Source: RYN-431 sp036388295
GTDB lineage: Bacteria > Planctomycetota > Phycisphaerae > Tepidisphaerales > Tepidisphaeraceae
NCBI GenBank assembly: GCA_036388295.1
Contig: DASVSC010000009.1
Coordinates: forward strand, 1-14,654
Direction of reading: 5' to 3'
DNA length: 14,654 nucleotides
Shown: piece by piece, positions 1-6,111 of the stretch
How positions within the stretch are numbered: the stretch's first letter is position 1
Layout of the letters: the number at the start of each line of letters is the position of its first letter
Notes under the pieces: model-generated
Database searches by the model: none
Told to the model about the DNA's origin: nothing
What the model saw: only the letters and a program-made list of their open reading frames with translations
Program-made: the position numbers and the translations under genes

Positions 1-293
1 ATTTTTTCGAAGGCCGTTGTGATCGCCAGCGGCTCAGCGCCGCTGGCCAGAATCTCTTGGGCCTTGGCGGCGGCCACGTCGTAGCGGGCGACCTTGCCGA
101 AGTGCCAGAAGTCCTCGACCGACTTTTGCAGCGTGTCGGCCGGCGCGGCTTGGGCGAAAGCGGGCGTCGGTGAAAGAAGGACGGCCGGGGCGGCGATCGC
201 GAGCGAGACACCGATCACAGCGGCCCTGAGGCCGGCGGACACCAACGGGGAGCGCGAGGGCGGCGAGCCGAGGGGCGGGGCAAGACGGGTCAT
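1..293 (-). CDS. Exported protein of unknown function, N-terminal part only
   Basis: Only the first 97 codons are inside the window; the gene continues past base 1. The start is the ATG at 293-291, preceded on the minus strand by a GGAG Shine-Dalgarno-like sequence about 8 bases upstream. Residues 1-23 are Arg/Pro/Ser-rich, residues 24-40 form a hydrophobic core, and AFA at 45-47 gives a plausible signal-peptidase site, so the product is probably exported. The mature part begins with an amphipathic helical stretch (DTLQKSVEDFWHFGKVARYD) followed by an alanine-rich helix. Planctomycete exported proteins with HEAT or TPR repeats often start this way, but no repeat is complete here, so that family is only a guess. 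It is divergent from the gene starting at 611. Confidence 0.7.
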   Translation of the reverse strand, partial: MTRLAPPLGSPPSRSPLVSAGLRAAVIGVSLAIAAPAVLLSPTPAFAQAAPADTLQKSVEDFWHFGKVARYDVAAAKAQEILASGAEPLAITTAFEK

Positions 294-610
294 GTTCACA
301 TCTCCGAGGGGTCTACTGGCCGCCGGTTCCCGGTCGATCTCCGCATCGACGGCGTGGACGGCCCCAACGGCATTTTTCCGCCGATTTCTGCGGCCGTTGA
401 CGATAAAAGCCCTGCGGTGAAGTGTCAAGAAACGCGTTGCCGCCTGACACGACAAGGAAGGCGCAAGGGGAGAGGCGTAAGGCGTAAGATAAAGTGCGCT
501 CCCGACGTTGATCATCAGTATTGGTCGTCTCGTCGTTCTCTCCCTCACGCCTTACGCCTCGCCCCTTACGCCTTCCTCATTCCCTCCGCCCGCGATAGAC
601 TGCCCGGCCC
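294..610. other. Intergenic region between divergent genes
   Basis: This 317-base gap separates the leftward exported-protein gene from the rightward gene at 611. Bases 294-453 show no convincing gene. A TTGACG at 397-402 resembles a -35 box, but no good -10 follows at the proper distance. A short inverted repeat (GTGTCA at 422-427, TGACAC at 445-450) is present. The second half, 454-578, is occupied by a long inverted repeat listed separately. Promoters for both flanking genes must lie here, but I cannot place them with confidence. Confidence 0.6.
454..578. repeat. Long imperfect inverted repeat (35-nt arms)
   Basis: The left arm at 454-488 and right arm at 544-578 are reverse complements at 31 of 35 positions, separated by a 55-base spacer. 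Each arm contains tandem copies of the motif GGCGTAAG / CTTACGCC. The element ends 32 bases before the ATG at 611. Its size (about 125 bp), paired terminal arms and lack of coding capacity resemble a MITE or a REP-pair element. It could also form a large hairpin in the leader of the downstream transcript. Membership of a dispersed family cannot be judged from one copy. Confidence 0.75.
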
Positions 611-1480
611 ATGAAATCCGACGAGCGGCACGAATCGCAGCGCAACGACCTCGGCACCGGCACGGCCGACCTTCCCGGCCTCTGGCAACGTTACGGCAAC
701 AAGGTGCTTATCGTCGTCGCCATCGCGCTGCTGGCGTTCGCCGCCGTTTACTACCAGCGCGGCCAGGCAGCCGTGCGGCAGAACCAGACGGTGTCCGCCT
801 TGGCGAGCGCCTGGAGCAGCGTCGAACAATTGCCCCGCACCGGCCGCGGGCCGGCGTCGGCGGAAATGGACAAGGTCCGGGCGGGCCTGGAATCGGACAT
901 CAATCAGAACGTCCAGATCGTCGTCGACGACAACGCCGCCACGCCGACGCAATCTGCCTGGGCCTGGCTCGCCCGCGGCGAGTTGTACTGGGCGCTCGCC
1001 CACGCCAGCACCGACAGCTTCGTCAGCACGCCGGCCACCGCCCCCGCGTCCGCTCCGGCCACCCAGCCGACGGCGAAGACACCGGCGGATTACCTGAAAC
1101 TGGCCGAGAACGCGTACCGCAAGGTCGCCAACGATTACGCCAGCGTTGGTGTTCCGACCAAAGTCGCGCGATTCAGCCTCGCCGCGCTCGCCGAAGAGCA
1201 GCGCGACTTGGCCACCGCCCGCGCGCAGTACAAGGCGCTGATCGAAACCGCCGACCTGCCTGTTACGGACAAATCGATGGCGGAGGCCCGCCTTGCGAAG
1301 CTCGACGCGCTCGATAAGCCCATACTGCTGCTGCCGGCGACGCAGCCCGTCGGTCCGAGCGGCAACGACGATCTGATGCGTTCGCTGATAGGCCCACAAC
1401 CGCCCGCCCCGCTGCCGGCCGCCCCCGCCGCACCGGCCACCGCGCCGGCCACCGCGCCCACGACTACACCGCTGCCATGA
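611..1480 (+). CDS. Membrane-anchored TPR-like protein
   Basis: This 289-residue protein has a polar N-terminus (1-28) and one clear transmembrane helix at about 31-49 (KVLIVVAIALLAFAAVYYQ). An alanine-rich helical region follows, probably outside the cytoplasm, and the tail is Ala/Pro/Thr low-complexity (from about 262). The layout, a short N-terminal tail plus one TM helix plus helical repeats, resembles the TPR_21/YfgM group of translocon-associated proteins. The helices near 155-230 (KLAENAYRKVANDYA... RFSLAALAEEQRDLATARAQYKALIE) look like TPR pairs. The family assignment is moderate and no enzymatic motif is visible. A second Thr/Ala/Pro stretch at about 137-157 interrupts the helical region. 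Its TGA overlaps the ATG of the next gene (ATGA at 1477-1480), so the two are probably translationally coupled. No strong Shine-Dalgarno precedes the ATG. Confidence 0.75.
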   Translation: MKSDERHESQRNDLGTGTADLPGLWQRYGNKVLIVVAIALLAFAAVYYQRGQAAVRQNQTVSALASAWSSVEQLPRTGRGPASAEMDKVRAGLESDINQNVQIVVDDNAATPTQSAWAWLARGELYWALAHASTDSFVSTPATAPASAPATQPTAKTPADYLKLAENAYRKVANDYASVGVPTKVARFSLAALAEEQRDLATARAQYKALIETADLPVTDKSMAEARLAKLDALDKPILLLPATQPVGPSGNDDLMRSLIGPQPPAPLPAAPAAPATAPATAPTTTPLP

Positions 1481-2595
1481 CCGATGAGCCCGACCAGATT
1501 CTCTCCGCCCCGCCAGACGTCGATTCGGACCTGACCGAAGACGGCGATCTCCGCGAGTACAAGTTCAAGCTCGGCAAGAACCTGACCCGCCGGCTCGACC
1601 AATACCTGGTCGACCGCATCGGCTATTTGTCGCGCAACGAGATCCAGCGCCTGATCACTGACGGCCTGGTGAAGGTCAACGGCAAGACCAGCAAAAGCAG
1701 CTACCGCCCACGTGAGAACGACATCGTCGACGTCTCGGCCCCGCCGAAGATGATCGAGCAGCTGGTGCCGGAAGACATCCCGCTCGACGTCCTGTACGAG
1801 GACGAGTGGATGATGGCCCTGAACAAACAGGCGAACCTGGTCGTCCACCCGGCCCGCGGGCAGTGGACCGGCACGCTGGTGAACGGCCTGGCGTTCTACG
1901 GAAACAAGTGGAGCGAACTCAACGGCGCGTTCCGCCCCGGCATTCTGCACCGTCTGGACAAGAACACGACCGGCGTGATCCTGATCGCCAAGGCCGACGA
2001 AGCCCATTGGCGGCTCGCCCGGCAGTTCGAGAACCGCACGATCCACAAAACCTACCTCGCCCTCGCCCACGGCTTTCCGGCCCTGATGCAGGACGAAATC
2101 GATATGCCCATCGGCCAGGACCGGTACGTGCGGGAGAAGCAGGCGGTCCGGAAGGTCGAAAACGGTGGCCGCGAGGCGATCACGCAGTACGAAGTGCTCG
2201 AAACCTTCGAAACCCCGGCCGGCCAGGCGGAGTTCAAGTTCCAGGCGTCGGCCTTCGCCAACGACCGGCATTACAAGACGCCTGGCGGGAAGTTCAGCCT
2301 GTTCAAGCTGAAGCCCAAAACCGGTCGTACGCACCAGTTGCGCGTCCATCTGAGCCACAGCGGCTGGCCGATCGTCGGCGACACGATGTACGGCGGGCAA
2401 CTGGTCGTCGAAACGAGCGAGGCCGCCGCCGACGCGCCATTCACGTTCTCCCGCCAGGCCCTGCACGCGGCCGAAATCACCTTTACCCACCCCGTGTCGC
2501 TGGAGCCGATGACGATCAGCGCCCCGCTGCCGGCGGACATACGCCATTTAATCGACCTGATCCGGCGAACATCTGGGAAGATTTCTTCGCCGTAA
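1477..2595 (+). CDS. RluA-family (RluD-like) pseudouridine synthase with S4 domain
   Basis: The predicted enzyme isomerises uridine to pseudouridine in structured RNA, most likely 23S rRNA, in the cytoplasm. The N-terminal part, about residues 28-90, is an S4 RNA-binding domain (RRLDQYLVDRI ... LSRNEIQRLITDGLVKVNGK). The catalytic domain follows, with HRLDKNTTG carrying the conserved catalytic Asp of the RluA family. The C-terminal motif GRTHQLRVHLSHSGWPIVGD is typical of the same family. At 372 residues it is slightly long: an extra segment before the GRTHQL motif (around FQASAFANDRHYKTPGG) seems inserted compared with typical members. RluC and RluD also carry S4 domains, so the exact target uridines cannot be assigned from sequence alone. 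Its start overlaps the stop of the preceding gene, and tatA follows after 41 bases. Confidence 0.93.
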   Translation: MTDEPDQILSAPPDVDSDLTEDGDLREYKFKLGKNLTRRLDQYLVDRIGYLSRNEIQRLITDGLVKVNGKTSKSSYRPRENDIVDVSAPPKMIEQLVPEDIPLDVLYEDEWMMALNKQANLVVHPARGQWTGTLVNGLAFYGNKWSELNGAFRPGILHRLDKNTTGVILIAKADEAHWRLARQFENRTIHKTYLALAHGFPALMQDEIDMPIGQDRYVREKQAVRKVENGGREAITQYEVLETFETPAGQAEFKFQASAFANDRHYKTPGGKFSLFKLKPKTGRTHQLRVHLSHSGWPIVGDTMYGGQLVVETSEAAADAPFTFSRQALHAAEITFTHPVSLEPMTISAPLPADIRHLIDLIRRTSGKISSP

Positions 2596-2636
2596 ACCAT
2601 GTAATCGTCTACACTCTTCACCAAGGTAGGTGCGCT

Positions 2637-2885
2637 ATGTTTCCGCTCGCGATTGGTATGCCCGGCCCGTTCGAGATGATTCTTTTGGCAGGCCTCGGTC
2701 TGCTGTTTTTCGGCAAGCGTCTCCCCGACGTCGGCCGCAGCATCGGCCAAACCGTGGTCCAGTTCAAAAAGGGATTGACCGAAGTGTCGGAAGAAATGAA
2801 GAAGTCGCCCGACGCCGACAAGGCCTTGCCGGACAACAGCGGCTTTAAGTTCGACCCGCACACCGGCAAGACGATCGAACCGTAA
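2637..2885 (+). CDS. tatA: Twin-arginine translocase subunit TatA/TatE
   Basis: This 82-residue protein is a pore-forming subunit of the Tat system, which moves folded proteins across the cytoplasmic membrane. It shows the TatA pattern: a short N-terminus, one hydrophobic helix at about 12-25 (FEMILLAGLGLLFF), the FG hinge followed by KRLPDVGRSIG, an amphipathic helix to about residue 55, and a charged, disordered tail. The tail is short, so TatA/E is a better fit than TatB. The ATG at 2637 is preceded by AAGGTAGG at a suitable distance, and an in-frame upstream extension lacks family resemblance. No tatC is present in the window. Confidence 0.92.
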   Translation: MFPLAIGMPGPFEMILLAGLGLLFFGKRLPDVGRSIGQTVVQFKKGLTEVSEEMKKSPDADKALPDNSGFKFDPHTGKTIEP

Positions 2886-2917
2886 GCCGGTGGTCTTTTC
2901 TTTCTGGAGTCGACGCC

Positions 2918-3679
2918 ATGAGCAAACCGGTTTTCGCCCTGCTGTCGATCCTGTTGCTCGCCCCGGCCGCGCCGGCGCAAGTCGCCCCGGCTCCGGCCGC
3001 CCCGCCATCCGCTGCGCCGTCGCCCGCACCCGCACCCACATGGTCGCGGCGGTCGCCGGAGTTGAACTTTGACCAAATCGCCCTTGTCGATGCGATGGAC
3101 TACTTCCGCGACGCCACGGCCGCCAATCTGGTCGTCGACTGGAAAGCCCTGCAGGAAGTCGGCCTGAGCCGGGAAACGCCGGTCACCATTCGCCTGCGTG
3201 GCGTGACCATTCGTGTCGCTCTGACCAAAACCCTCGAAGCCGCCGCGCCGGGCCTGCTGGCGTTTTACGTGGACACAAATGTGATCCACGTCACCACCCG
3301 TCTCGTCGCCGACTCACGCCTGGTCACGCGCGTGTACGACGTCGCCGACCTGTTGCTCGACATTCCTGATTTCACCGACGTGCCGCAGTTCAGCCTGCAG
3401 CAGTCCAGCGGCAGCCGCAGTGGTGGCGGGGGCGGCGGCGGTGGAAGTGGCGGATCGTCCGGGGGCCTGTTCGGTGGTGGCGGCGGTACCGGCGCGGGAC
3501 AGAACGCGCAGACACGCAAGCCGACGGGCGAGCGGGCGCAGGAACTGATCGACCTGATCCAGTCGACCATTCGCCCCGAAGTCTGGGACGTCAACGGCGG
3601 CAAGGCCGCCATCCGCTTTACCGCCGGCCGCCTGATCGTCAGTGCCCCGCCCGACGTGCACCGCGCCATCGGCGGGTAA
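2918..3679 (+). CDS. Exported STN/secretin-like short-domain protein with polyglycine linker
   Basis: This 253-residue protein has a signal peptide (residues 1-20, likely cleavage after APA) and then a Pro/Ala-rich linker to about 41. Residues 46-130 look like the short N-terminal fold shared by secretins and TonB receptors (FDQIALVDAMDYFRDATAAN ... TPVTIRLRGVTIRVALTKTL). A YDVADLLLDIPDF segment follows. A glycine-rich linker at about 165-195 then leads to a last segment ending VSAPPDVHRAIGG. Related planctomycete proteins with this arrangement are common and lack the secretin pore. The role is unknown, perhaps envelope assembly. The ending after HRAIGG looks a few residues shorter than in similar domains, which usually continue with a helix. 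GGAG precedes the ATG, 32 bases after tatA. Confidence 0.8.
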   Translation: MSKPVFALLSILLLAPAAPAQVAPAPAAPPSAAPSPAPAPTWSRRSPELNFDQIALVDAMDYFRDATAANLVVDWKALQEVGLSRETPVTIRLRGVTIRVALTKTLEAAAPGLLAFYVDTNVIHVTTRLVADSRLVTRVYDVADLLLDIPDFTDVPQFSLQQSSGSRSGGGGGGGGSGGSSGGLFGGGGGTGAGQNAQTRKPTGERAQELIDLIQSTIRPEVWDVNGGKAAIRFTAGRLIVSAPPDVHRAIGG

Positions 3680-3721
3680 CGCGCCCACACAGCACGAACA
3701 AAAGACGCGTCACTTTCTGCC

Positions 3722-3753
3722 GTTTAGCCGGCGGGCATGCCCGCCGGCTAAAC
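3722..3753. terminator. Perfect 32-nt palindrome, possible terminator
   Basis: Bases 3722-3753 equal their own reverse complement, with CCGGCGGGCATGCCCGCCGG at the centre. As RNA this gives a stem of about 14 GC-rich pairs with a 4-base loop. It lies 43 bases after the stop of the STN-domain gene and 52 before proC. There is no U-tract, so it may be a terminator, a transcript-end stabiliser or a REP-like repeat rather than a classical intrinsic terminator. Confidence 0.6.
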
Positions 3754-3804
3754 AAACGCCACCCGGTCCTTGACCTGCCTTCCCGCCCGCCCGATGCTCC
3801 CGGC

Positions 3805-4623
3805 ATGACGTACGACCTTGCGTTTCTCGGCGCCGGCAACATGGCCGAGGCGATCGCGCGCGGCCTGCTCGGCCCGGGCGGCGTGTCGCCGGAAAAGCTG
3901 GCCGCCAGTGACGTGTCCGCCGAACGCCGGGCGTTCTTCCAGAACACGCTCAAGATCAAATCCTTCGAACACAATGCCGACGCCGCCCGCGACGCGTCGG
4001 CCATTTTGCTGGCGACGAAGCCGCAGCAAGTCGACGCAGCCCTCGCGGGGCTTGGCACGACCATGGGCGAGCAGACGCTGGTCATCTCCATCATGGCCGG
4101 CGTGAGCACGCGGACGATCGAAACCGCCCTCGGCGGCGGCCGGCCGTGGCGCGTGGTGCGCACGATGCCGAATACGCCCGTCCTCGTCGGCCAAGGAGCG
4201 GTCGCCCTCGCGCCGGGCCAGTTCGCGACGAAAGCCGACCTCGCCGCCGCCCGGCGTTTTTTCGAGCCGGCCGCCGTCGTGATCGACACAGTCGAAGATA
4301 AGCTCGACGCCGTCACCGCCCTCAGTGGGAGTGGGCCTGCGTACGTGTTTTACCTGATCGAACAGATGACCGCCGCCGGCGTCGAACTCGGCCTGACGCT
4401 CGAGCAATCCGACTTGCTCGCCAAACAAACCGTCCTCGGCAGCGCCACGATGGCGAAAACCGCCACCGAGCCGCCGGCCGAACTTCGCCGCCGCGTCACC
4501 AGCCCCAATGGCACCACACAGGCGGCCATCGAGTTCATGGAATCCGCCGGCGTCGGGACGTCCATTCGCGGTGCGATTCGGGCGGCGTGCGAGCGGTCGA
4601 TCGAGCTGGGAAAAAGTCGATAG
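3805..4623 (+). CDS. proC: Pyrroline-5-carboxylate reductase
   Basis: ProC catalyses the last step of proline synthesis, the NAD(P)H-dependent reduction of 1-pyrroline-5-carboxylate to L-proline in the cytoplasm. The N-terminal Rossmann motif GAGNMAEAI is at residues 9-17. The family signature ALSGSGPAYVFYLIEQM begins the dimerisation domain. The C-terminal VTSPNGTTQAAIEFME motif is also characteristic. The length of 272 residues is normal for the family. It is separated from the upstream gene by a strong palindrome and from the downstream DoxX gene by 100 bases, so it may be transcribed on its own. I see no other proline-biosynthesis gene nearby. Confidence 0.96.
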   Translation: MTYDLAFLGAGNMAEAIARGLLGPGGVSPEKLAASDVSAERRAFFQNTLKIKSFEHNADAARDASAILLATKPQQVDAALAGLGTTMGEQTLVISIMAGVSTRTIETALGGGRPWRVVRTMPNTPVLVGQGAVALAPGQFATKADLAAARRFFEPAAVVIDTVEDKLDAVTALSGSGPAYVFYLIEQMTAAGVELGLTLEQSDLLAKQTVLGSATMAKTATEPPAELRRRVTSPNGTTQAAIEFMESAGVGTSIRGAIRAACERSIELGKSR

Positions 4624-4723
4624 CCGGTCGTGGATTGTCGATAAACGAAAAGGAACGTGAGCAGGCGCAGCGGCCAGCCATTTTGTTGAGCCGCCCGCTG
4701 CCCGCCGCACACCGCCCGCTTCT

Positions 4724-5191
4724 ATGAACAACCCTTTCAATCACCCCGCGATGGTCGATATCAGCCTGCTCACCAGCCGGCTGACGCTGGGCCTGTACAT
4801 GCTCCTGACAGGCTGGACGAAGATCAACGGTCCCGGCCTGAGCGGCTTTGTCGACAAAAGCTTTATGGCGATGAAGCCGGACTGGCTGCCGGACGTGGTC
4901 GCCCGCCCGTACGGCTACGCGCTGCCGGTGCTGGAATTGCTTACCGGCGTGCTGATCGTGCTGGGCCTGTTCACGCGCTGGGCAGGCGGCATCATGGCGC
5001 TGATGCTGCTGAGCATTTTCATCGCCGCCGTCAGCGCCCAAGGCATCACCGGCGGACAATCGGGCGGCGCGTTCCACTACTCCATTATCCTGGCCAGCTT
5101 CGCGTTCGTGCTGGCGATCGTCGGCCCCGGCCGGCTGGCGCTCGACCCGCTCTACTTCGGCGGCGGCGGGCCGGGCGGCCGAGGGAAGTGA
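4724..5191 (+). CDS. DoxX-family membrane protein
   Basis: This 155-residue integral membrane protein has four predicted helices: about 14-33, 65-86, 90-110 and 117-137. The N-terminal segment with RLTLGLYMLLTGWTKI and the later YALPVLELLTGVLIVLGLFTRWAG match the DoxX/DoxD-type family. The family is associated with redox or membrane stress roles in some bacteria, but the biochemical activity of most members is unknown. The C-terminus is a glycine-rich tail (YFGGGGPGGRGK). A hairpin follows directly after the stop. No cofactor-binding motif is visible. Confidence 0.85.
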   Translation: MNNPFNHPAMVDISLLTSRLTLGLYMLLTGWTKINGPGLSGFVDKSFMAMKPDWLPDVVARPYGYALPVLELLTGVLIVLGLFTRWAGGIMALMLLSIFIAAVSAQGITGGQSGGAFHYSIILASFAFVLAIVGPGRLALDPLYFGGGGPGGRGK

Positions 5192-5194
5192 GCC

Positions 5195-5213
5195 GCGAGT
5201 GGCTTCCACTCGC
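5195..5213. terminator. Hairpin directly after the DoxX gene
   Basis: Bases 5195-5202 (GCGAGTGG) and 5206-5213 (CCACTCGC) form an 8-bp perfect stem with a 3-base loop, starting 4 bases after the DoxX stop. There is no U-tract. It is the first of three palindromes in the convergent junction. Confidence 0.5.
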
Positions 5214-5248
5214 CGTAGTGGACGTGAGATTACGGGGAACTCCGGTGA

Positions 5249-5260
5249 CCGCTTAAGCGG
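5249..5260. repeat. 12-nt palindrome CCGCTTAAGCGG
   Basis: This perfect palindrome sits in the middle of the convergent junction between the DoxX gene and purN. It could be a protein-binding site or part of a dispersed repeat. It is short enough that chance cannot be excluded. Confidence 0.4.
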
Positions 5261-5288
5261 CGATCCCAATGGAGCCAGTACACGTTCG

Positions 5289-5324
5289 GATGCAATACGG
5301 CGGGCAGTGCCCGCCCTACGCATC
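5289..5324. terminator. Hairpin overlapping the purN stop, candidate terminator for purN
   Basis: The core GGCGGGCA / TGCCCGCC pairs with one central base, and outer arms GATGC (5289-5293) and GCATC (5320-5324) extend the stem past small internal loops. The right arm overlaps two bases of the purN TGA (5323-5325). In the leftward direction this is the natural end of the MATE-ileS-purN transcript. No clear U-tract follows, so a dispersed REP-like repeat is an alternative reading. Confidence 0.5.
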
Positions 5325-5925
5325 AACGCCAAATGGCTTGGCCGTTCGCCAGCCGCACGCGGCCGGCGGCGTGAGCGGCGATCGCTTCCGGGTACGCTTC
5401 GCATTCAACGTCGAACACGCGATGGGCCAGCGTCTCCGGCGTGTCGCCTGTGATCACCGGGCACGTTTTCTGCAAAATCATCGGGCCGCTGTCGTATTCG
5501 TTATTGACGAAGTGAACGGTGCAGCCGCTCACGGCATCGCCCGCCGCCAGCACGGCCGCGTGCACGTGCCGGCCGTACATGCCGCGGCCGCCGTACTTGG
5601 GCAGCAGGGCCGGGTGAATGTTCATCACCCGACCGTCCCACACCGCCGGCACCTGCAACAGCTGCAACCAACCGGCGAGGCAGACGAGATCGACGCCGGC
5701 CGTCTCGCACTCGGCGAAAATCCGGTCGCTGAACGCGTCGGCCGAGGCGAACTCTTTCCGCACGATCACCCGCACCGGCAGGCCCGCCACTTTCGCTCGC
5801 TCGACGCCATAAACGTCAGCTTTTGAAGCGATCACCACGCCGATGCGAGCCTTCAGCCGCCCGTCGGCGATGCGGTCGATCAGATTCTGCAACGTCGTGC
5901 CGCCACCACTGAGCAGCACAGCCAA
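5323..5925 (-). CDS. purN: Phosphoribosylglycinamide formyltransferase (PurN)
   Basis: PurN transfers a formyl group from 10-formyltetrahydrofolate to GAR in purine synthesis. With the TTG start at 5925-5923 the protein has 200 residues. Its phosphate-binding loop SGGGTTL is at 6-12, the catalytic NIHPALLP contains Asn102 and His104, and the second catalytic site (TVHFVNNEYDSGP) contains Asp145. This matches the spacing of E. coli Asn106/His108/Asp144. I chose TTG because GGAG lies 8 bases upstream (5934-5937) and the N-terminus MAVLLSGGGTTL fits the family. An in-frame ATG at 6015 would add 30 residues, including a peptide encoded by a palindromic repeat (PNPLPATPGEG), and has no clear Shine-Dalgarno. 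It is last in the MATE-ileS-purN run. Confidence 0.93.
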   Translation of the reverse strand: MAVLLSGGGTTLQNLIDRIADGRLKARIGVVIASKADVYGVERAKVAGLPVRVIVRKEFASADAFSDRIFAECETAGVDLVCLAGWLQLLQVPAVWDGRVMNIHPALLPKYGGRGMYGRHVHAAVLAAGDAVSGCTVHFVNNEYDSGPMILQKTCPVITGDTPETLAHRVFDVECEAYPEAIAAHAAGRVRLANGQAIWR

Positions 5926-5933
5926 GGTGACGG

Positions 5934-5937
5934 CTCC
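5934..5937 (-). promoter_or_regulatory. Ribosome binding site deciding the purN TTG start
   Basis: The minus strand reads GGAG, then 8 bases, then TTG at 5925. This supports the shorter purN over the ATG at 6015. It lies just outside the palindromic repeat arm at 5941-5980. Confidence 0.55.
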
Positions 5938-5940
5938 AGT

Positions 5941-5980
5941 CCCTTCGCCCGGTGTAGCCGGGAGAGGGTTAGGGGTAGGG
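5941..5980 (-). repeat. Palindromic 'CTCTCCCGG..CCGGG' repeat arm upstream of purN
   Basis: On the plus strand bases 5941-5968 form an imperfect stem (CCCTTCGCCCGG / CCGGGAGAGGG) around TGTAG, followed by TTAGGGGTAGGG. The arm at 13728-13764 has the same order: a hairpin then GAGAGGGTTAGGGAGGG. The identical GAGAGGGTTAGGG at 5963-5975 and 13747-13759 indicates one repeat family. Confidence 0.7.
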
Positions 5981-6060
5981 CTTCCGGCGGCAGGCTCTGT
6001 CGGCGTAGGTTGCATGCGACGGTCGATTCACTTTCAGTTCCGCAACGACCTTAACATTCA

Positions 6061-6100
6061 TCATGGCCTCTGGTCCCCTCCCCGTGAGTACAAGGGAGAG
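6061..6100 (-). repeat. Second repeat arm between purN and ileS, with GAGGCCATGA tail
   Basis: The minus strand reads an imperfect CTCTCCC ... GGGGAGGGG hairpin (6100-6075), then ACCAGAGGCCATGA. The 10-mer TCATGGCCTC at 6061-6070 (plus strand) recurs exactly at 13713-13722, next to another hairpin of this family. This copy and the one at 5941-5980 may be the two ends of a single element of about 160 bp. Confidence 0.65.
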
Positions 6101-6111
6101 CGCAGACCAAA

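Noticed and set aside
422..450. GTGTCA...TGACAC inverted repeat as a possible operator
   Set aside because: Six-base arms with a 17-base spacer are weak, and no regulator gene or promoter match is nearby.
566..2547. Long minus-strand open frames opposite the TPR-like and pseudouridine-synthase genes
   Set aside because: They are antisense frames kept open by high GC. Their translations are Arg/Gly/Val/Asp-rich with no domain, while the plus-strand genes have clear motifs.
3460..3495. GGC/GGT-rich run as a tandem repeat or recombination site
   Set aside because: It is simply the codons of the polyglycine linker in the STN-domain protein.
4613..4645. Short direct repeat GTCGATA around the proC stop
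   Set aside because: Seven bases in a GC-rich region is within chance, and there is no structure or further copy in the window.
5969..6064. A 31-residue minus-strand ORF (MMNVKVVAELKVNRPSHATYA...) between ileS and purN, with GAGG before its ATG
   Set aside because: It begins in the tail of one repeat arm and ends in the other, has no recognisable family and overlaps the purN upstream region. It is more likely part of a repeat element than a gene.
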